DNA of 64,000 nt from Lagenorhynchus albirostris (GCF_949774975.1 NC_083116.1:36904968-36968967), one strand, 5' to 3'; counted from the stretch's first letter, positions 32,115-44,457 are shown. Numbers and translations: made by a program. The notes: generated from the letters alone by a model not told the origin.

Positions 32115-32330
32115 GAAATGCCATGTTTTGAGTACCCACTGTGTTCCGGGCACTTTATATGCATCATCTTTAATCCCCACAGCAGTGCTGGGTTGTAGCT
32201 CTGTTTAATCATCGTTTCTTTCATAGGAGGAAACCTAGGCTTTAGGGAACTTATGCAAGTAGCCCAAGGTCACATGGCTAGGAAAGTCAGAGCTGGAATT
32301 TGAAGACAGGTTGGCTTGAATCCAAATCCT
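32115..32330 (-). repeat. MIR
   Basis: CCCACTGTGTTCCGGGCACT, AGTAGCCCAAGGTCACATGG, GAAAGTCAGAGCTGGAATTT. Confidence 0.8.
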
Positions 32331-32339
32331 GAGCCCTTA

Positions 32340-32935
32340 AATTTATGTATGTTATGGTATCAAATTTTTTTTAAAAGGAGCTTACAAAATTGTATATGTA
32401 GTTTGATTGTGATTTTTAGAAAAAATACAGTATTCATTAAAAACAAAATTTTTCTGATTTTTACTGCTCTGCATTTTCCAAAATATGTTTACAAGTCATG
32501 CAACACTTTAATTAAAAAAAAAAAAAAAATTGAGGAGTTTGAGAATACTTGTATAATAGTGACATCCTGTGGCTATGTGTGGGTTCCTTACAGTCTCAGT
32601 TTTAATTTCAGTTTGGGACCTGACTCCTAGAGGGCAGCACTGAGCTTCATGCTGGTCAAGATTTGTGGGCTGAATGTGGCCGAAAACTAGGTCAGGATTC
32701 TACCTTTCCTCTCAAAACTGGAGAAAAATAAACCCATTTATAATGTCATTTTTTGGCAATTGTACTTAAATATAGTTCAATGTAATTTTATTATATTTAA
32801 AAATATTATTCTGGGAAGGGTCTGTAAGCTCCACAAAATTGCCAGGAATCCACATTAGGAAAAAGGTCACTAATGCCTTTATCTGGCATATTCCAGACAG
32901 GACGCTCCACCAGCTGGGTCCTGGAGAGAAGACCA
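32340..32935. other. Intergenic, nothing recognised
   Basis: AT-rich with an A13 run near 32,515. No gene or repeat assigned. Confidence 0.4.
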
Positions 32936-32950
32936 CAAGAAGCGGAGCTG

Positions 32951-33160
32951 GGCTTCCCTGGTGGCGCAGTGGTTGAGAGTCCGCCTGCTGATGCAGGGGA
33001 TACGGGTTCGTGCCCTGGTCCGGGAGGATCCCACATGCCACAGAGCGGCTGGGCCCATGAGCCATGGCCGCTGAGCCTGCACGTCTGGAGCCTGTGCTCC
33101 GCAACGGGAGAGGCCACAGCAGTGAGAGGCCCGCGTACCACAAAAAAAAAAAAAAAAAAA
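32951..33160 (+). mobile_element. CHR-2-type cetacean SINE
   Basis: Flanks AGAAGCGGAGCTG (32938-32950) and AGAAGCAGAGCTG (33161-33173). Confidence 0.95.
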
Positions 33161-33264
33161 AGAAGCAGAGCTGCCACTGACTCATAAAGAAATAGAATAG
33201 ATAGATGGATAAATAAATAGATAAATGAAACACCCTCTAATAGTTTCTCTGTATCCTGAAGCAA

Positions 33265-33490
33265 TATAGCAAAGTTGTTAAGCTCGCAGCCCTGGAGCCA
33301 TGCTACCTGAATTTGAGGACTGACTCCACCATTTCCTAGCTATGTGATCTTGGCCAAGTCACATAACTTCTCTGGACTTATCTTTATCTCCATCTCTGAA
33401 GTGAGGATAAGAATTGTCTCCCACATCTTAGGGTTCTGAGAGAAATAAATAAAATAATACATTTATAGTGTTAGTTGGGGGGTACTTAAT
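33265..33490 (+). repeat. MIR
   Basis: GATCTTGGCCAAGTCACATA and CAGCCCTGGAGCCATGCTAC. Confidence 0.85.
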
Positions 33491-33669
33491 AATCAGTAAT
33501 TATTATATTGCCTGCTACCCAAAGCTATCCTTCCTTTAAGAACCAATATGTATCTTGTTGAGCATCATAAGCAGAGAGAACTTTGTTATTGCTGCTGAAT
33601 TCACAAAAGAACTTTCAGTGGGTTAGGGTTTATATGAAGCATTTAAAGAGAGGTGGAAAATTGCACTTC

Positions 33670-33880
33670 AGAGCTTGCACTGGAATCAGGCAAATCTGGC
33701 TTTGAATCTGGCTTAAGCCTGCAAGGTACCTGCTCTGTCTAAGCCTCGTTTGTCAAAGATGGAGAAAATATTACATGCATCATAGAGTTTTTGTGATGAT
33801 TGAAACGAGAGAGCACCTTTCATGCTTGTAGCACAGTGACTGGCATGTAGAGCTCACAGCAACTGTTAAATTTTATTTTC
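33670..33880 (+). repeat. MIR
   Basis: GGAATCAGGCAAATCTGGCT and TTGTGATGATTGAAACGAGA; central core mutated. Confidence 0.65.
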
Positions 33881-33884
33881 CTCC

Positions 33885-34710
33885 TTATCTTCAGCAGGGT
33901 TATATGTGACATGGCAGCCCTTGTGGCAAAATGTGGACGTTTGCAGTCAGGAAGTCACGTGAGAACCTAGGGAGCAAGGGAGGTGGGGGAAGATGACAGA
34001 GAGTGGGAGATTAACTAGGAACACACCGTTCTGGACTTATTTTTATAGCCCAGGCCCCAGCCCTGCAGAATTATTCATCCTGTGCCTCAGTCTCAAAAAG
34101 AGTACATAGATCCCAGGCTAATGTCATGGAAATCCTTTCCCACTTTCCCATGATGTATATAATTGGGGGTTTCCTGTAGTGTTTAGTAGTGAAAAAAAAA
34201 TTAAATATTAAAGGGCTGTGTTTCTGTCTTTGCAGCTAAAGTTAAGAGGGAACCTGGACACATGTGTCTGGCTTCACAGTCGGTCTTGTGGGGAGAGAGG
34301 GTGCCATTCTGGATCCTTGTTCCATGGCTCCTTAGGAAGTAAAGATCATCCAGAGTTGCTTGAATTCTATAAATTGTTAGGCTTCCATATAGGGAACATA
34401 GAATGGGAACTGATATAAGTTTCAGTAACATCCAGTAGAATCCCACTAATATTCTCCAACAAGACCCCTGAGGGACAATATTTAACCAGACAGTGTAGCT
34501 GATGTTTCTGACACAGCGATTCTAAAAGGTCCATAGGAATGACCCCTAAGATTGTACTCGTGAATGAACTTAAGGTTTTTGTAAAATTTTAGACTCACAA
34601 GGAACCCTAGTGGTTTTGAATCATTATCATTTATCATCATTAATTACACTGTCACTGAGGTCTAGAGATCCAATGAGTATTTTTGAGCCTATGGATAAAT
34701 CCAGTGGCCC
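33885..34710. other. Intergenic, nothing recognised
   Basis: Single-copy-like. No gene or repeat assigned. Confidence 0.4.
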
Positions 34711-34728
34711 CACCCTACAATTTCTTTT

Positions 34729-35070
34729 TTTTAAATTAATTAATTTATGTTTGGCTGCGTTGGGTCTTCATTGCTGCGCGCGGGCCCTCTCTAGTTGCGG
34801 TGAGCGGGGGCCACTCCTAGCCATGGTGCACGGGCCCCTCACCGCGGTGGCCTCTCCTGCCTCGGAGCACGGGCTCCAGGCACACAGGCTTCAGCAGTTG
34901 CAGCACTTGGGCCCAGTAGTTGTGGCTCGCGGGCTCTAGAGCACAGGCTTAGTAGTTGTGCATGGGCTTAGTTGCTCCGCAGCATGTGGGATCCTCCCGG
35001 AGCAGGGCTTGAACCCGTGTCCCCGGCATTGGCAGGCAGATTCTCAACCACTGCACCACTGGGGAAGCCC
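34729..35070 (-). mobile_element. CHR-1-type SINE
   Basis: GGCTGCGTTGGGTCTTCATT to CTGCACCACTGGGGAAGCCC. Flanks CTACAATTTCTTTT / CTACAGTTTCTTTT. Confidence 0.92.
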
Positions 35071-35089
35071 TACAGTTTCTTTTAAGAGG

Positions 35090-35345
35090 CAGTCATTAAG
35101 GACCTTGAGTCTAAAACTAGACCACTTGTTTTCACAATCTGGCTGCACCACGTACTAGTTGTGTATCCTTGGGCAAGTTACTTGACTTTTCTCTGCCTCC
35201 GTTTCCTCATGTATAAAATGTGGATGATAATAATACAAACCCTATAGGACTGTTGTGATGATTCAACAATTTAGTATATGTAAAGCCCATAGAGCAGTGA
35301 CTAACACATAGTGAGCCTTCAGTAACTGTTAGCTATAATTATTAA
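35090..35345 (+). repeat. MIR
   Basis: CTTGGGCAAGTTACTTGACT, CCGTTTCCTCATGTATAAAA, GTGACTAACACATAGTGAGC. Confidence 0.88.
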
Positions 35346-35739
35346 CATAGAGAGAGACAAGTGTTTGTGGAACTCAATAAAAAAAATCACTTTAGAAGTT
35401 TTATTTATATGTTAATTCCCAGCTACTCCTACCTATAAACTTGGAATCTCATGCCTATTCAGGATTTTGGAGCATTCCTTGAATGTGGCCCCCTGAGCAT
35501 CCTAGCCCTTATCAGAACTCTCCTGTGAAGAATCTGCTGTCCCCGTAGGTAGAGAAGGCTAGAGGGCCCTCACTTGCATGAATATTTCTATCACGTCACC
35601 TAACATTCCACAACTGGGGATTGTTTCCTTTGGGTAGTCACCAGGATTTCCTGGACCCCCTGTTAAAATGCAAGCAGCCTTGGACGTATAGCACAAGAGA
35701 TGCATTAGTGGAATGTGGCAAGGCTAAGAGTGGGCTTTG

Positions 35740-35985
35740 TTGGAGCCAAATGGCCTTGGGTTTGAATTCTGACTCCACCACTTATTCAGAATCCAACTGT
35801 CTGGGCTTAAATTCTGCCTCCACTGATTAGTGGCTGTGTGACTTTGGGTCAGTCACTTTAACCTCTCTTTACTTCTGCAATTCAAACAGTACCTATCTTA
35901 TGGGATCATTGTGCAGATAAAGGGAGATATAGGGATTCCAAGAATGCCTACCATATCATCAGTACTCAATAAATATTATTATTGC
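35740..35985 (+). repeat. MIR
   Basis: GTGTGACTTTGGGTCAGTCA and CAGTACTCAATAAATATTAT. A duplicated piece (TTTGAATTCTGACTCCACCA, then a second version) hints at two overlapping copies. Confidence 0.75.
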
Positions 35986-35989
35986 CTAA

Positions 35990-36095
35990 CTTATCTGAGT
36001 CTTGGTATCCTCATTTACAAAATGGGGGGAATAATAGCTACTTTCATGGTTGTTGTGAATATAAAATGAGATAATGTACATGTAAAAATGCCTAC
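35990..36095 (+). repeat. MIR 3' fragment
   Basis: CTCATTTACAAAATGGGGGG then TTGTTGTGAATATAAAATGA. Confidence 0.65.
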
Positions 36096-36109
36096 CGTAC
36101 TAAAAACCG

Positions 36110-36805
36110 GCAGCCAAATAATGACCATTGGCAAGAACAGGTGGAGAAACAAGAACTCTCGTATATTGATGGTGGGAATGTAAAATGGTACAGCCTCTTT
36201 GGAAAACAGTTTGACAATTCCTCAGAAAGCTAAACATAGAGTTATCACGTCCCAGCAATTCCACGTTTAGGTATATACCCCAAAGAATTGAAAACGTATG
36301 TCCACACAAAAACTTGTACACGATGTTCATAGAAGCATTATTCATAATAGCTAAAAAGTGGAAATTACCCAAATGTCTGTCCATTCATAAATGAGTGAAC
36401 AAAATGTGATATATGCAATAAAGCAGAAAATTATTCAGCCGTAAAAAGGAATGAAGTAGTGATGCATGCTACAAGATACATGACCTTTGAAAACATTGTG
36501 CTAAGTCACAGATGACTACATATTGTACATGGGCATTTATATGAAATGTCCAGAACAGGCAAATCCACAGAGACAGAAAGTAGATTGGTGGGTGACGAGG
36601 GCTGGGAGGAGGGGAAGAATAGGGAATGACAGCTAAATGGATACGGGATTTCTTTGTGGCAGGTCATAGAAATGCTCTGGAATTGGATAGTAGCGATGGT
36701 TATACAACCTTGCGATTACATGTATCAAAACCCGCCAAATTGTACACTTTAAAAGAGTGAATTTTATGGTATGTGAATTATGTCTCAATAAAGCTGTTAG
36801 CTTTT
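36110..36805 (+). mobile_element. Old L1 3' end
   Basis: GATGGTGGGAATGTAAAATG, CAGCAATTCCACGTTTAGGT, TTATTCATAATAGCTAAAAA, and end block TTATGTCTCAATAAAGCTGT. Confidence 0.88.
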
Positions 36806-36809
36806 TAAA

Positions 36810-37795
36810 TGTCTGCCATATGGTAACCATAATTTAACAGAAATCATTTTTAGCCACCGACCCCTCAGCTCTTACCTTAGGAATACAGAACAGGTCCCTG
36901 AATGAATGATGCTCGCGACAAAGAGGATTGCTAAGGGGAAGGGGATAGATTTAAAGTATGGGCGTGTGTGCAGAGTTGGGGGAGAGGGAGTTGGGGGGTC
37001 TCTCTTGGAAGGAAAGGCAGTGAGGCATTTAAGGAGGACAGAAGGAGACAAACTTCACCTACTTCGAATTTTGCAGGGAGTCAGCCTGGATCATCTTTCA
37101 TATCCTGGCCTGGAATCACAACTGATGAATGTTCTGGCATTTAAAGCCATCCTGGAAAAAGGACATCATGTGTGATTATTGGACAGAAGAGAGAAAGAAC
37201 ACAGAGGCAAAATCTGAGGGTATGTGAGTCCAACTTTGAAAGGTAGAAGTAGGCAGTAGTCCGTGGAGGATGCATTTATCCAGAGGACTCTGTTAATCTC
37301 TGGGTCAATGCATTTAGGTCAGCACTAACTCTGCTACAGGTGGGATCAATTTAAAGGATTAGAAGTGTCTCTCTAAATCCTAATCCTGGTCTTGGGCTGG
37401 GGATGCCGAAGAGTGATTTAAAAAAAAGGTTTACTCTCCCTCTCAATTATTTCCCCATTAATGGAATTTATCAACAGACTGGAGTCCTTGGCAGGACTAT
37501 GAACGCAGAGGATGCCCTGAAATGGACACACGGGGTAGCCAGAGATATGCATGCGCAGATGGTAAATTGAAGACTTTTGAGTGGTGAATTACATGGTGAG
37601 TAGTTGACAGCTCTTGTTTATTAGAAATATTGTAGTGGGGAAAAAACATAGCCCACTTGGGAGCTCAATCTTCTGACTGAGATATATCAGTTTTACTGCA
37701 GTGTGTGGCGGGAAAAAAGAAACAAAATAAAAAATGAAAGAGAGAAAGAAAGAATGAGAGAAAGGGGGAAAAAGAGCTTTCAAGACACTTTAAAT
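36810..37795. other. Intergenic, unassigned
   Basis: No repeat named. An 89-codon frame at 36906-37175 looks like chance. Ends in an A/G-rich run (37,725-37,780). Confidence 0.4.
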
Positions 37796-37799
37796 AAAG

Positions 37800-38345
37800 A
37801 TTTGGGCTCAAAGGCTCTCATCCAAGCTTTCATTTAGTTTCTCTTGTGGTTCTTTTTTATTTCATCCTGATGTTGTCTTACACAAGCTGTTAACTTGATT
37901 CAGGCTGTAACTGCGAAGATCTATCATCCATAGAAGTCCTCAGCTTGACAAGCTAGGATGAGGAACCATTATCCTCAGAGCTATTTGTCATAGTCTTTCT
38001 TTGTACATGTTTAAAGAACAGTCATTTCCCTTTTGAAATCAGGCTTCGCATCACATTGTGAAAGCTACCTGAAATAAAATGATGCATCCCTATGCTCCTT
38101 TCCATGGAAGCCCGATTCCATGCAGGTGTTCAAACCTGAGTTACCTAGGCAACGGCCCCAGAAGAGCTGTGGGTCAGTAGTATTCTATTTTCAAAATTTC
38201 ATACCTTCAAACTTTTGGTTATGTCCACATTTCCCATTAATCCCAAAGAAGGCTTCAGCAGGCTTGTTGTGAAGACAGTGTCTTTTACACAAGAGCTTTA
38301 TAATTTTGTTTTTAAACCCAAATCAGCAGGAAAAAAGAAGGCTTA
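37800..38345. promoter_or_regulatory. Repeat-poor block upstream of GUCY2F with RFX, CRX-like and NRL-like motifs
   Basis: A 550-bp stretch without recognisable repeats, about 6.3 kb upstream of the coding exon. It carries GTTACCTAGGCAAC (38140-38153), an RFX X-box, TAATCC (38238-38243), the core of CRX/OTX sites, and TCAGCA (38323-38328), the reverse of an NRL half site. The combination would suit a photoreceptor promoter or enhancer. Function is inferred from motifs only. Confidence 0.35.
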
Positions 38346-38379
38346 GGGCATCTTCTCTCCCCACTCCCTCCCTCACTGT

Positions 38380-38462
38380 CCCTTCCTTTTTCCCTTCATT
38401 CTTTCCTCCCTCCCTCCCTCCCTCCCTTCCTCCCTTCATCTTCCTCTCTTCTCTGTCTCCTT
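38380..38462. repeat. Polypyrimidine (CCTTn/CCCTn) tract
   Basis: About 80 bp nearly all C/T with CCTCCCTCCCTCCCTCCC at its centre. Confidence 0.9.
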
Positions 38463-38779
38463 ACTTTTTTTTTTCAGACTAAGTTTCCTTCTGCAGAATC
38501 CTGGGATCAGGGATCAAGACTACATTCTAGAGCAACACAGAACTTTCTGGTTCTCAAGGGAGTGCTAGCAGAGCTAGAAACACCACCCAATGCATGAAAT
38601 AGAGCCCAGGAAGAACGGAGAGACAAATCTTCAGCTTGGGAGTTGTTTAACAAAGGGCAGCAACAACCTAGACAAATAGCAAGAGGTACTCTCTGACGTG
38701 TGTGTGGCTTGAGGAAGGACCCATGTTGTAAATGTGTAAACTTGAAAAATGCTACACAAAAGGAGCAAAATTTGAATTT

Positions 38780-39410
38780 GAATTTTTTATTATGTTAAGA
38801 ACACTTAACATGAGATTTGCCCTCTTAACAAATTTTTAAGTGCAAAATACAATATTGTTAACTATAGGCACTGTGTTGTACAGTAAATCTCTAGATCTTT
38901 TTCAGCTTGCTGGACTAAAACTCTCTGCTCATTGAACTTGCCATTTCCCTCTCTCCATAGCCCTCAGCAGCCACTATTCTGTTCTCTGCTTCAATGCATT
39001 TGACTACGTTAGACATCTCACATAAGCAGAATTACACAGTATTTGTCCTGGCTTTTTCATTTAGCATAATATCCTCCAGGTTCATCCATGTATTTGCATA
39101 TGGCAGGAATTTCTTCTTTTCAAAGGCTTAATAATATTCCATTTTATGTATTTACCACATTTTCTTTTCCATTCATCCATCGACGGACATTTATGTTGTT
39201 TCCATATCTTGGCTATCGTGAATAATGCTGCAATGAACATGGGAGTGCAGATATCTCTTTGAGAGCCTGATTTCAATTCTTTTAGATATGTATATCCAGA
39301 AGTTGGATTACTAGATTATATGGTAGTTCTATTCTTAATGTTTCGAGGAATGTCCATACTGTTTTCCATAGCTGCTACACCATCTTACATTCCCATTAAG
39401 AGTTTGCAAG
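38780..39410 (-). mobile_element. L1 3' fragment
   Basis: CATCCAGG-type blocks: ATATCCTCCAGGTTCATCCA, TAATAATATTCCATTTTATG, AATAATGCTGCAATGAACAT, TTTTCCATAGCTGCTACACC. Confidence 0.88.
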
Positions 39411-39464
39411 GCCTAAAACAAAAGCCTGTTCAAGAACATGGTAATAAAACCTTTCACTTGTGCT

Positions 39465-39570
39465 CCATGTCTCCTCTTCACTATTTATTCAACAAACACT
39501 TGCTGAGTACCTATTATGTTTCAGGCCCTGTGCAGGGCCCTGGAGATACCATGGTGAGCAAAAGCAAGCA
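39465..39570 (+). repeat. Ancient interspersed repeat (L2-like)
   Basis: CTATTATGTTTCAGGCCCTG and GATACCATGGTGAGCAAAAG. Confidence 0.45.
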
Positions 39571-39574
39571 GGGA

Positions 39575-40210
39575 ACTTACAAATTTGACCTTTTACACAT
39601 GAGCCATGTTGGTGGATATTATTGCTCTCTTCCTCCTGATCTACATAGTTTCTTTTCCTGGTAAGATTTCTTGGCCAGGCCCTATAGTCCCCCACTTTTT
39701 ATTTTGTAGCTACAGGCCTAGCACAGAACAGGTTCTCAATGTATCCTTGCTCATAGTGATAAGATAGTGAATGGTTTTAGGAATCCAGATTTTCAGTAAT
39801 AGTATAACTACAGCATGGGGGTGGCACTCCACATTGTAGGTACTTGATAGAGGATTCTAGACCCAAATTTAAAATGATCAGGAACTAGATCTGCCAGATG
39901 GGAGTAAGCGCAAACCACTCCAGCAAAATCTAATTAGAACAGCAGAGCCTAGGGAATGTTGAATGAATTCAGAAAGCAGTTTCATAGTGCAGAGGTTTAG
40001 AAAAGTCACTGCTTGGAAGAAGTACAGAATCCCAGGATCAATGTACATCAGAGAAGAAAGGGACTTGAAGATCCTCTAGTTCAGCTGTGGGAGAAAAAGA
40101 GAGACCTAGAAGGGGGAACAATATCTTCAGTGTCACATGGTGAGTCAGTGGCAGATCTGGGTTCAAGATCCAGGTCTTCCGATTCCCAAAGCAGTCCTCT
40201 TTCCAAACAG
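39575..40210. other. Intergenic, mostly unassigned
   Basis: Part of 40,030-40,200 (AGTGTCACATGGTGAGTCAG) may be an old reverse MIR. Confidence 0.4.
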
Positions 40211-40214
40211 CAAG

Positions 40215-40380
40215 GAAGAACTAGTATTTACTGAAGGACAACTGCGTGCTCAGCATTCTATCTTATTTAATCCCTTACCTCAAAAGCGTTCAATTAAATT
40301 TGCCTCCATCTTGTAGATGAAGCAGTTAAGAAGCAGAACTAACGTGCCAAAGGTCGTACTCCCAAGACTTCTGTTCTCAA
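40215..40380 (-). repeat. MIR, degraded
   Basis: TAGATGAAGCAGTTAAGAAG and GTGCCAAAGGTCGTACTC. Confidence 0.5.
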
Positions 40381-40689
40381 AGACTAGGATTAGCTTCATA
40401 TAGAGTACAATGTGATTGGAGGCCCGCACCCCCAGTTGTGCAATACTGCACCCTCAGTGAGGGGTCCCCAGGTTTGGCCGGAACACTGGTGGCAAATTTC
40501 TTCTAGTTGGATAATAAATTTCTGTCCCTCCTAGTTTACTCCATCCCTCCCCCTCATTACTTAATTTATTATTTCATAGGGAACAAAGGGATTTTTAAAA
40601 AACCACCAATGAATCATTTGAGCTCTATCTGGGTAGCATAGAAGGTATAATAAGGACTGTCTCAGTGACTTCATAGATTAGGGGCTGTT

Positions 40690-40840
40690 GGCAGGCAGTG
40701 CTTGATCAACTGGGATACAAATCCCCATCCTGCTACCATGTGCCCTCAGGCAAATTACATACCCTTTCTGAGCCTCAGGTTCGTCATCTGTAAATGAGGG
40801 TAATAATAGTATCTACCTCAAAGGGCTGCGACGAGTCGAT
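40690..40840 (+). repeat. MIR
   Basis: CCTCAGGTTCGTCATCTGTA and ATAGTATCTACCTCAAAGGG. Confidence 0.8.
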
Positions 40841-40889
40841 TTAATTTATATTTATTTATTTTACTTAGTTATTACTATCATTAGTTGCT

Positions 40890-41370
40890 TTTCTTTTTTT
40901 TTTATTGAAGTATAGTTGATTTACAGTGTTGTACCAATCTCTGCTGTACAGCAAAGTGACTCAGTTACACACATATATTCTTTTTTTTATATTCTTTTCC
41001 ATTATGGTTTACCATAGGAGACTGAATATAGTTCCCTGTGCTATACAGTAGGACCTTGTTGTTTATCCATCCTATATATAATAGCTTTCATCTACTAATC
41101 CCAAACTCCCAGTCCTTCCCTCCCCTCTCCCCCTCCCCCTCGGCAACCACAAGTCTGTTCTCTATGTCTGTGAGTCTGTTTCTGTTTTGCAGATGGGTTC
41201 ACTTGTGTCATATTTTAGATTCCACATGTAAGTGATATCATATGGTATTTGTCTTTTTCTTTCTGACTTAACTTGGCTTCGTATGACAACCTCTAGCTGC
41301 ATCCACGTTGCTGCAGATGGCATTATTTTGTTCTTTTTTTATGGCTGAGTAGTGCTCCATTTTAACCTGT
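40890..41370 (-). mobile_element. L1 3' UTR, cetartiodactyl type
   Basis: TATTGAAGTATAGTTGATTT, CATAGGAGACTGAATATAGT, CTATACAGTAGGACCTTGTT, GTGATATCATATGGTATTTG. Confidence 0.9.
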
Positions 41371-41576
41371 GTACAAATGATGGGGCATACTATTGTGGTA
41401 CGTCTGTAAGATCCAGCAGATATGCCCCTGAGTGGTTTCTTGAAGAGTCAGGCTTTCTCATAAAATTAGGGGTGAAAGTCAAGGTGATAAGCAACAGACC
41501 CGGCCCAGACAGAATTATTGCTGGCAAGCCCAGTCACACAAGAGCCAATTATTAATCCTGAAGAGAGCCATGCCAT

Positions 41577-41785
41577 TTTTTTTTTTTTTTTTTGCATTAC
41601 GCGGGCCTCTCACTGTCGTGGCCTCTCCCGTTGCGGAGCACAGGCTCTGGACGCACAGGCTCAGCGGCCATGGCTCACGGGCCCAGCCACTCCATGGCAT
41701 GTGGGATCTTCCCGGACCGGGGCACGGACCCACGTCCCCTGCATCGGCAGGTGGACTCTCAACCACTGCGCCACCAGGGAAGCCC
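41577..41785 (-). mobile_element. CHR-2-type cetacean SINE
   Basis: Flanks CATGCCATT on both sides (about 41569 and 41786). Confidence 0.95.
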
Positions 41786-41914
41786 CATGCCATTATTTTG
41801 ATCTTTGGTTGGAATTAAAAATTCACTAAGGATTTTCCTCATTACTGTCTCCCCCAAGCAGTTAATTCTTCTTTTTATATCTAGTGAGGTTATTCTTGGC
41901 CTTGGAGCAACTTC

Positions 41915-42000
41915 AGTGTTTTATTAATTCATTTCACAAACATTTATCTGGTACCTACTATGTGTTGGCTAGGCATTAGTGCGATGAAGATCCTTAGGAA
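41915..42000 (+). repeat. Ancient interspersed repeat (L2-like)
   Basis: TTATCTGGTACCTACTATGT then GCTAGGCATTAGTGC. Confidence 0.4.
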
Positions 42001-42536
42001 GTCCCAGTACAGTGGGCTCTGTTCCCCATAGAGAGTTGCCCTTGTTGCCTACCCCTTGTAGTTGAAAGTATGAGGTCCTGTAAATACAGAGATAGCAAAC
42101 AGTTCGGTAGCTTTGTTACAACACAGACCAGAAACAGGGACAGTTTATAAATCAGAGGAACGCCTTTCCTAATGGGTATAAGGCACAGGTGGAAAAACAA
42201 TGAACTCAACCTGGGGGTGCTAATTAAGGCTGCACAGAGGAGGGAACACTTTATTTGGGTCTTGAAGGTAGAGTTCATCAGGAGAATCTGGAAGTGGAGT
42301 ATGGGAGGAAGGAGGAGGACATTTCAGGCAGAAGGAATGGCATTTTCCAAATCCTATGCTTGGCAGACTATGTGACATATGTCTATAGAACTGCAAAAAA
42401 TTTACTATAGCATCAGGAGAGAACAGGGAGATGGGGGGTATAGGGAAAGACAAGGGCCAAGTGGAGAAAGGCTTTGCATGCATCATCTTGAAAGAGCTCT
42501 CCACATTTACTGACTCCACTTCATTCATCCCCATTC

Positions 42537-42750
42537 TTTTTTTTTTTTTTTTTTTTTTGCGGTACGCGGGCCTCTCACTGTTGTGGCCTCTCCCGTTGTG
42601 GAGCACAGGCTCCAGACGCGCAGGCTCAGCGGCCATGGCTCACGGGCCCAGCTGCTCCGCGGCGTGTGGGATCTTCCTGGACTGGGGCACGAACCCGTGT
42701 CCCCTGCATCGGCAGGTGGACTCTCAACCACTGCGCCACCAGGGAAGCCC
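42537..42750 (-). mobile_element. CHR-2-type cetacean SINE
   Basis: Flanks ATCCCCATT at 42527 and 42751. Confidence 0.95.
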
Positions 42751-42899
42751 ATCCCCATTTATTTTTGACTCATTGTGGGTCCTTCCACTTGCAGCCTTAC
42801 TCTCTGAATCCAAATCTAATGGACAGAGACCTTTCATATTTAGCTCACCTGACTTCTCAACAGAGTGTGAGATGTGATAAACAATCTTCATCCTCAAAG

Positions 42900-43990
42900 T
42901 GTCATCTTCCTTGTATTGTAAGATATCACTGTCTCCTGGATTTTGCTGTTTCTCTGGACTTTTCATGGAAGTTTTCATTATAACCTCCTTTCTCTCTGCC
43001 TGACCTTTAATTGTTGTGGGTTTTCAGGATTTTGTCCTCTGACTTCTTTCTCTACTTTGCAACTCTCTTTTGTTGATCTTATACACTGCCATGTCTTCAA
43101 TTACCCTCTATCAATTGATTACATTCAAATTTATATCTCTGGCCCAGCTTTCTGTTACAAGATCCAGTATGTCAAATCGTCAACTGGATCTTGCTACTTG
43201 GATATTCTACAGGCATCATCAGTTCAACGTGTCTAATAGAATACATTATATTTCCCAACCCTTCCTTTAGTGTTCCCTATCTCAGAGACTTATATCATTT
43301 TCTAACCAGTTGCCTAGCCCAAAATCATCTTGGAGTCCTCCTTTTTCCCCCTTACCTTCTACATCTTGTCAGTCACTAAGTTATTATTGGCTTTACCTTC
43401 TTAATCTCTTTGATGTTTTTAATCTTGGTGGAATTCATCTCCATTCCTCTACGTCTTTACTACCACTCTCTTGGTCTGCCATCATTTCTCATACGGATTA
43501 CTACAACAGCCTCCAAACTGGTCTCCCTGCCTCCAGTCTTGCCCCCTTCCAACCCATTCTCCACACTGCTACTTGAGTAATCTTTAGAAAATGAAGATCT
43601 TATTACATCATTTCTCTGCTTAAAACTATTATCTACAGGATTAAATCTAAAAACTTACGAATGGCATATAGGACTCTTGGTGACCTGGCCCCTGCCTTGG
43701 TTGACATCACAGACCTGAGCAGAACAAATGCATATCTTTTTTCCTTTTTTAACCTCTGGGCCTTACTGTATATTGTTCCTTCTGCCTAGAAGGCTCTTAG
43801 CAACGACCCCCTTGCAACCCCACTCAGCTGGCTAACTTTTCTTTCAATACTTAACTCAGAGAGACGTCCTTCCCCCTCCCTCTTCTCCTCCCCTGAAATT
43901 TGGGTTTGGGTGATCCTCTCTGTTTTCCTCTGTCTGGGCTACCTCAGTCATAGCACTTCTTACTCTGCTTTGCCATTATCTATTTACATC
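42900..43990 (+). mobile_element. Long LINE-derived repeat (L2-like)
   Basis: CAAATTTATATCTCTGGCCC, ACAGCCTCCAAACTGGTCTC, CCATTCTCCACACTGCTACT, and CCTTCTGCCTAGAAGGCTCT are blocks of a very common mammalian LINE 3' region. Family from memory. Confidence 0.6.
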
Positions 43991-44079
43991 TGTGTCTGTC
44001 CCCAAGAGGGCGGTGTGGTGGAGAAACATGGACATATTTGAAACCATAATAATGATAAAAATATCACTAATATAAAGTT

Positions 44080-44200
44080 AATGACCTGCCAACCCCTGTT
44101 AAAAGTGTTTGCTGTATGTTAATCCACGTAATCCTTACAACACTGTGAGATGAGCAACTATTACTGAAGTTGAATCAACAGTACTCGGTGATGGATTGAA
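44080..44200 (-). repeat. MIR fragment
   Basis: TAATCCACGTAATCCTTACA and ACACTGTGAGATGAG; 3' half missing. Confidence 0.5.
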
Positions 44201-44457
44201 TGAGGGGCAGAGAAGAAGGAAGAGTCTCAGCTGACTACCAGGTTTCTGACCGGAGCAAGTAGGTGAAGGGTAGATGGACGCACCATCTCCTGAGATAAGG
44301 ATTACAGGAAGTAGAGGAAGAGGAGGACTTTTGGTCAGGGTAGGGGAGAGAATCTTCTAGTGTAGGGACTGCCATTCCTTTGCCATTCTTTCATAACTGT
44401 TATTTCCAGAAGTTTCAGGAATAATGTGCGTAACATACCTTTGCTTCTGATTGACAG

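Noticed and set aside
36906..37175. 89-codon open frame as a small gene
   Set aside because: No homologue recognised and no promoter or splice signals; probably chance.
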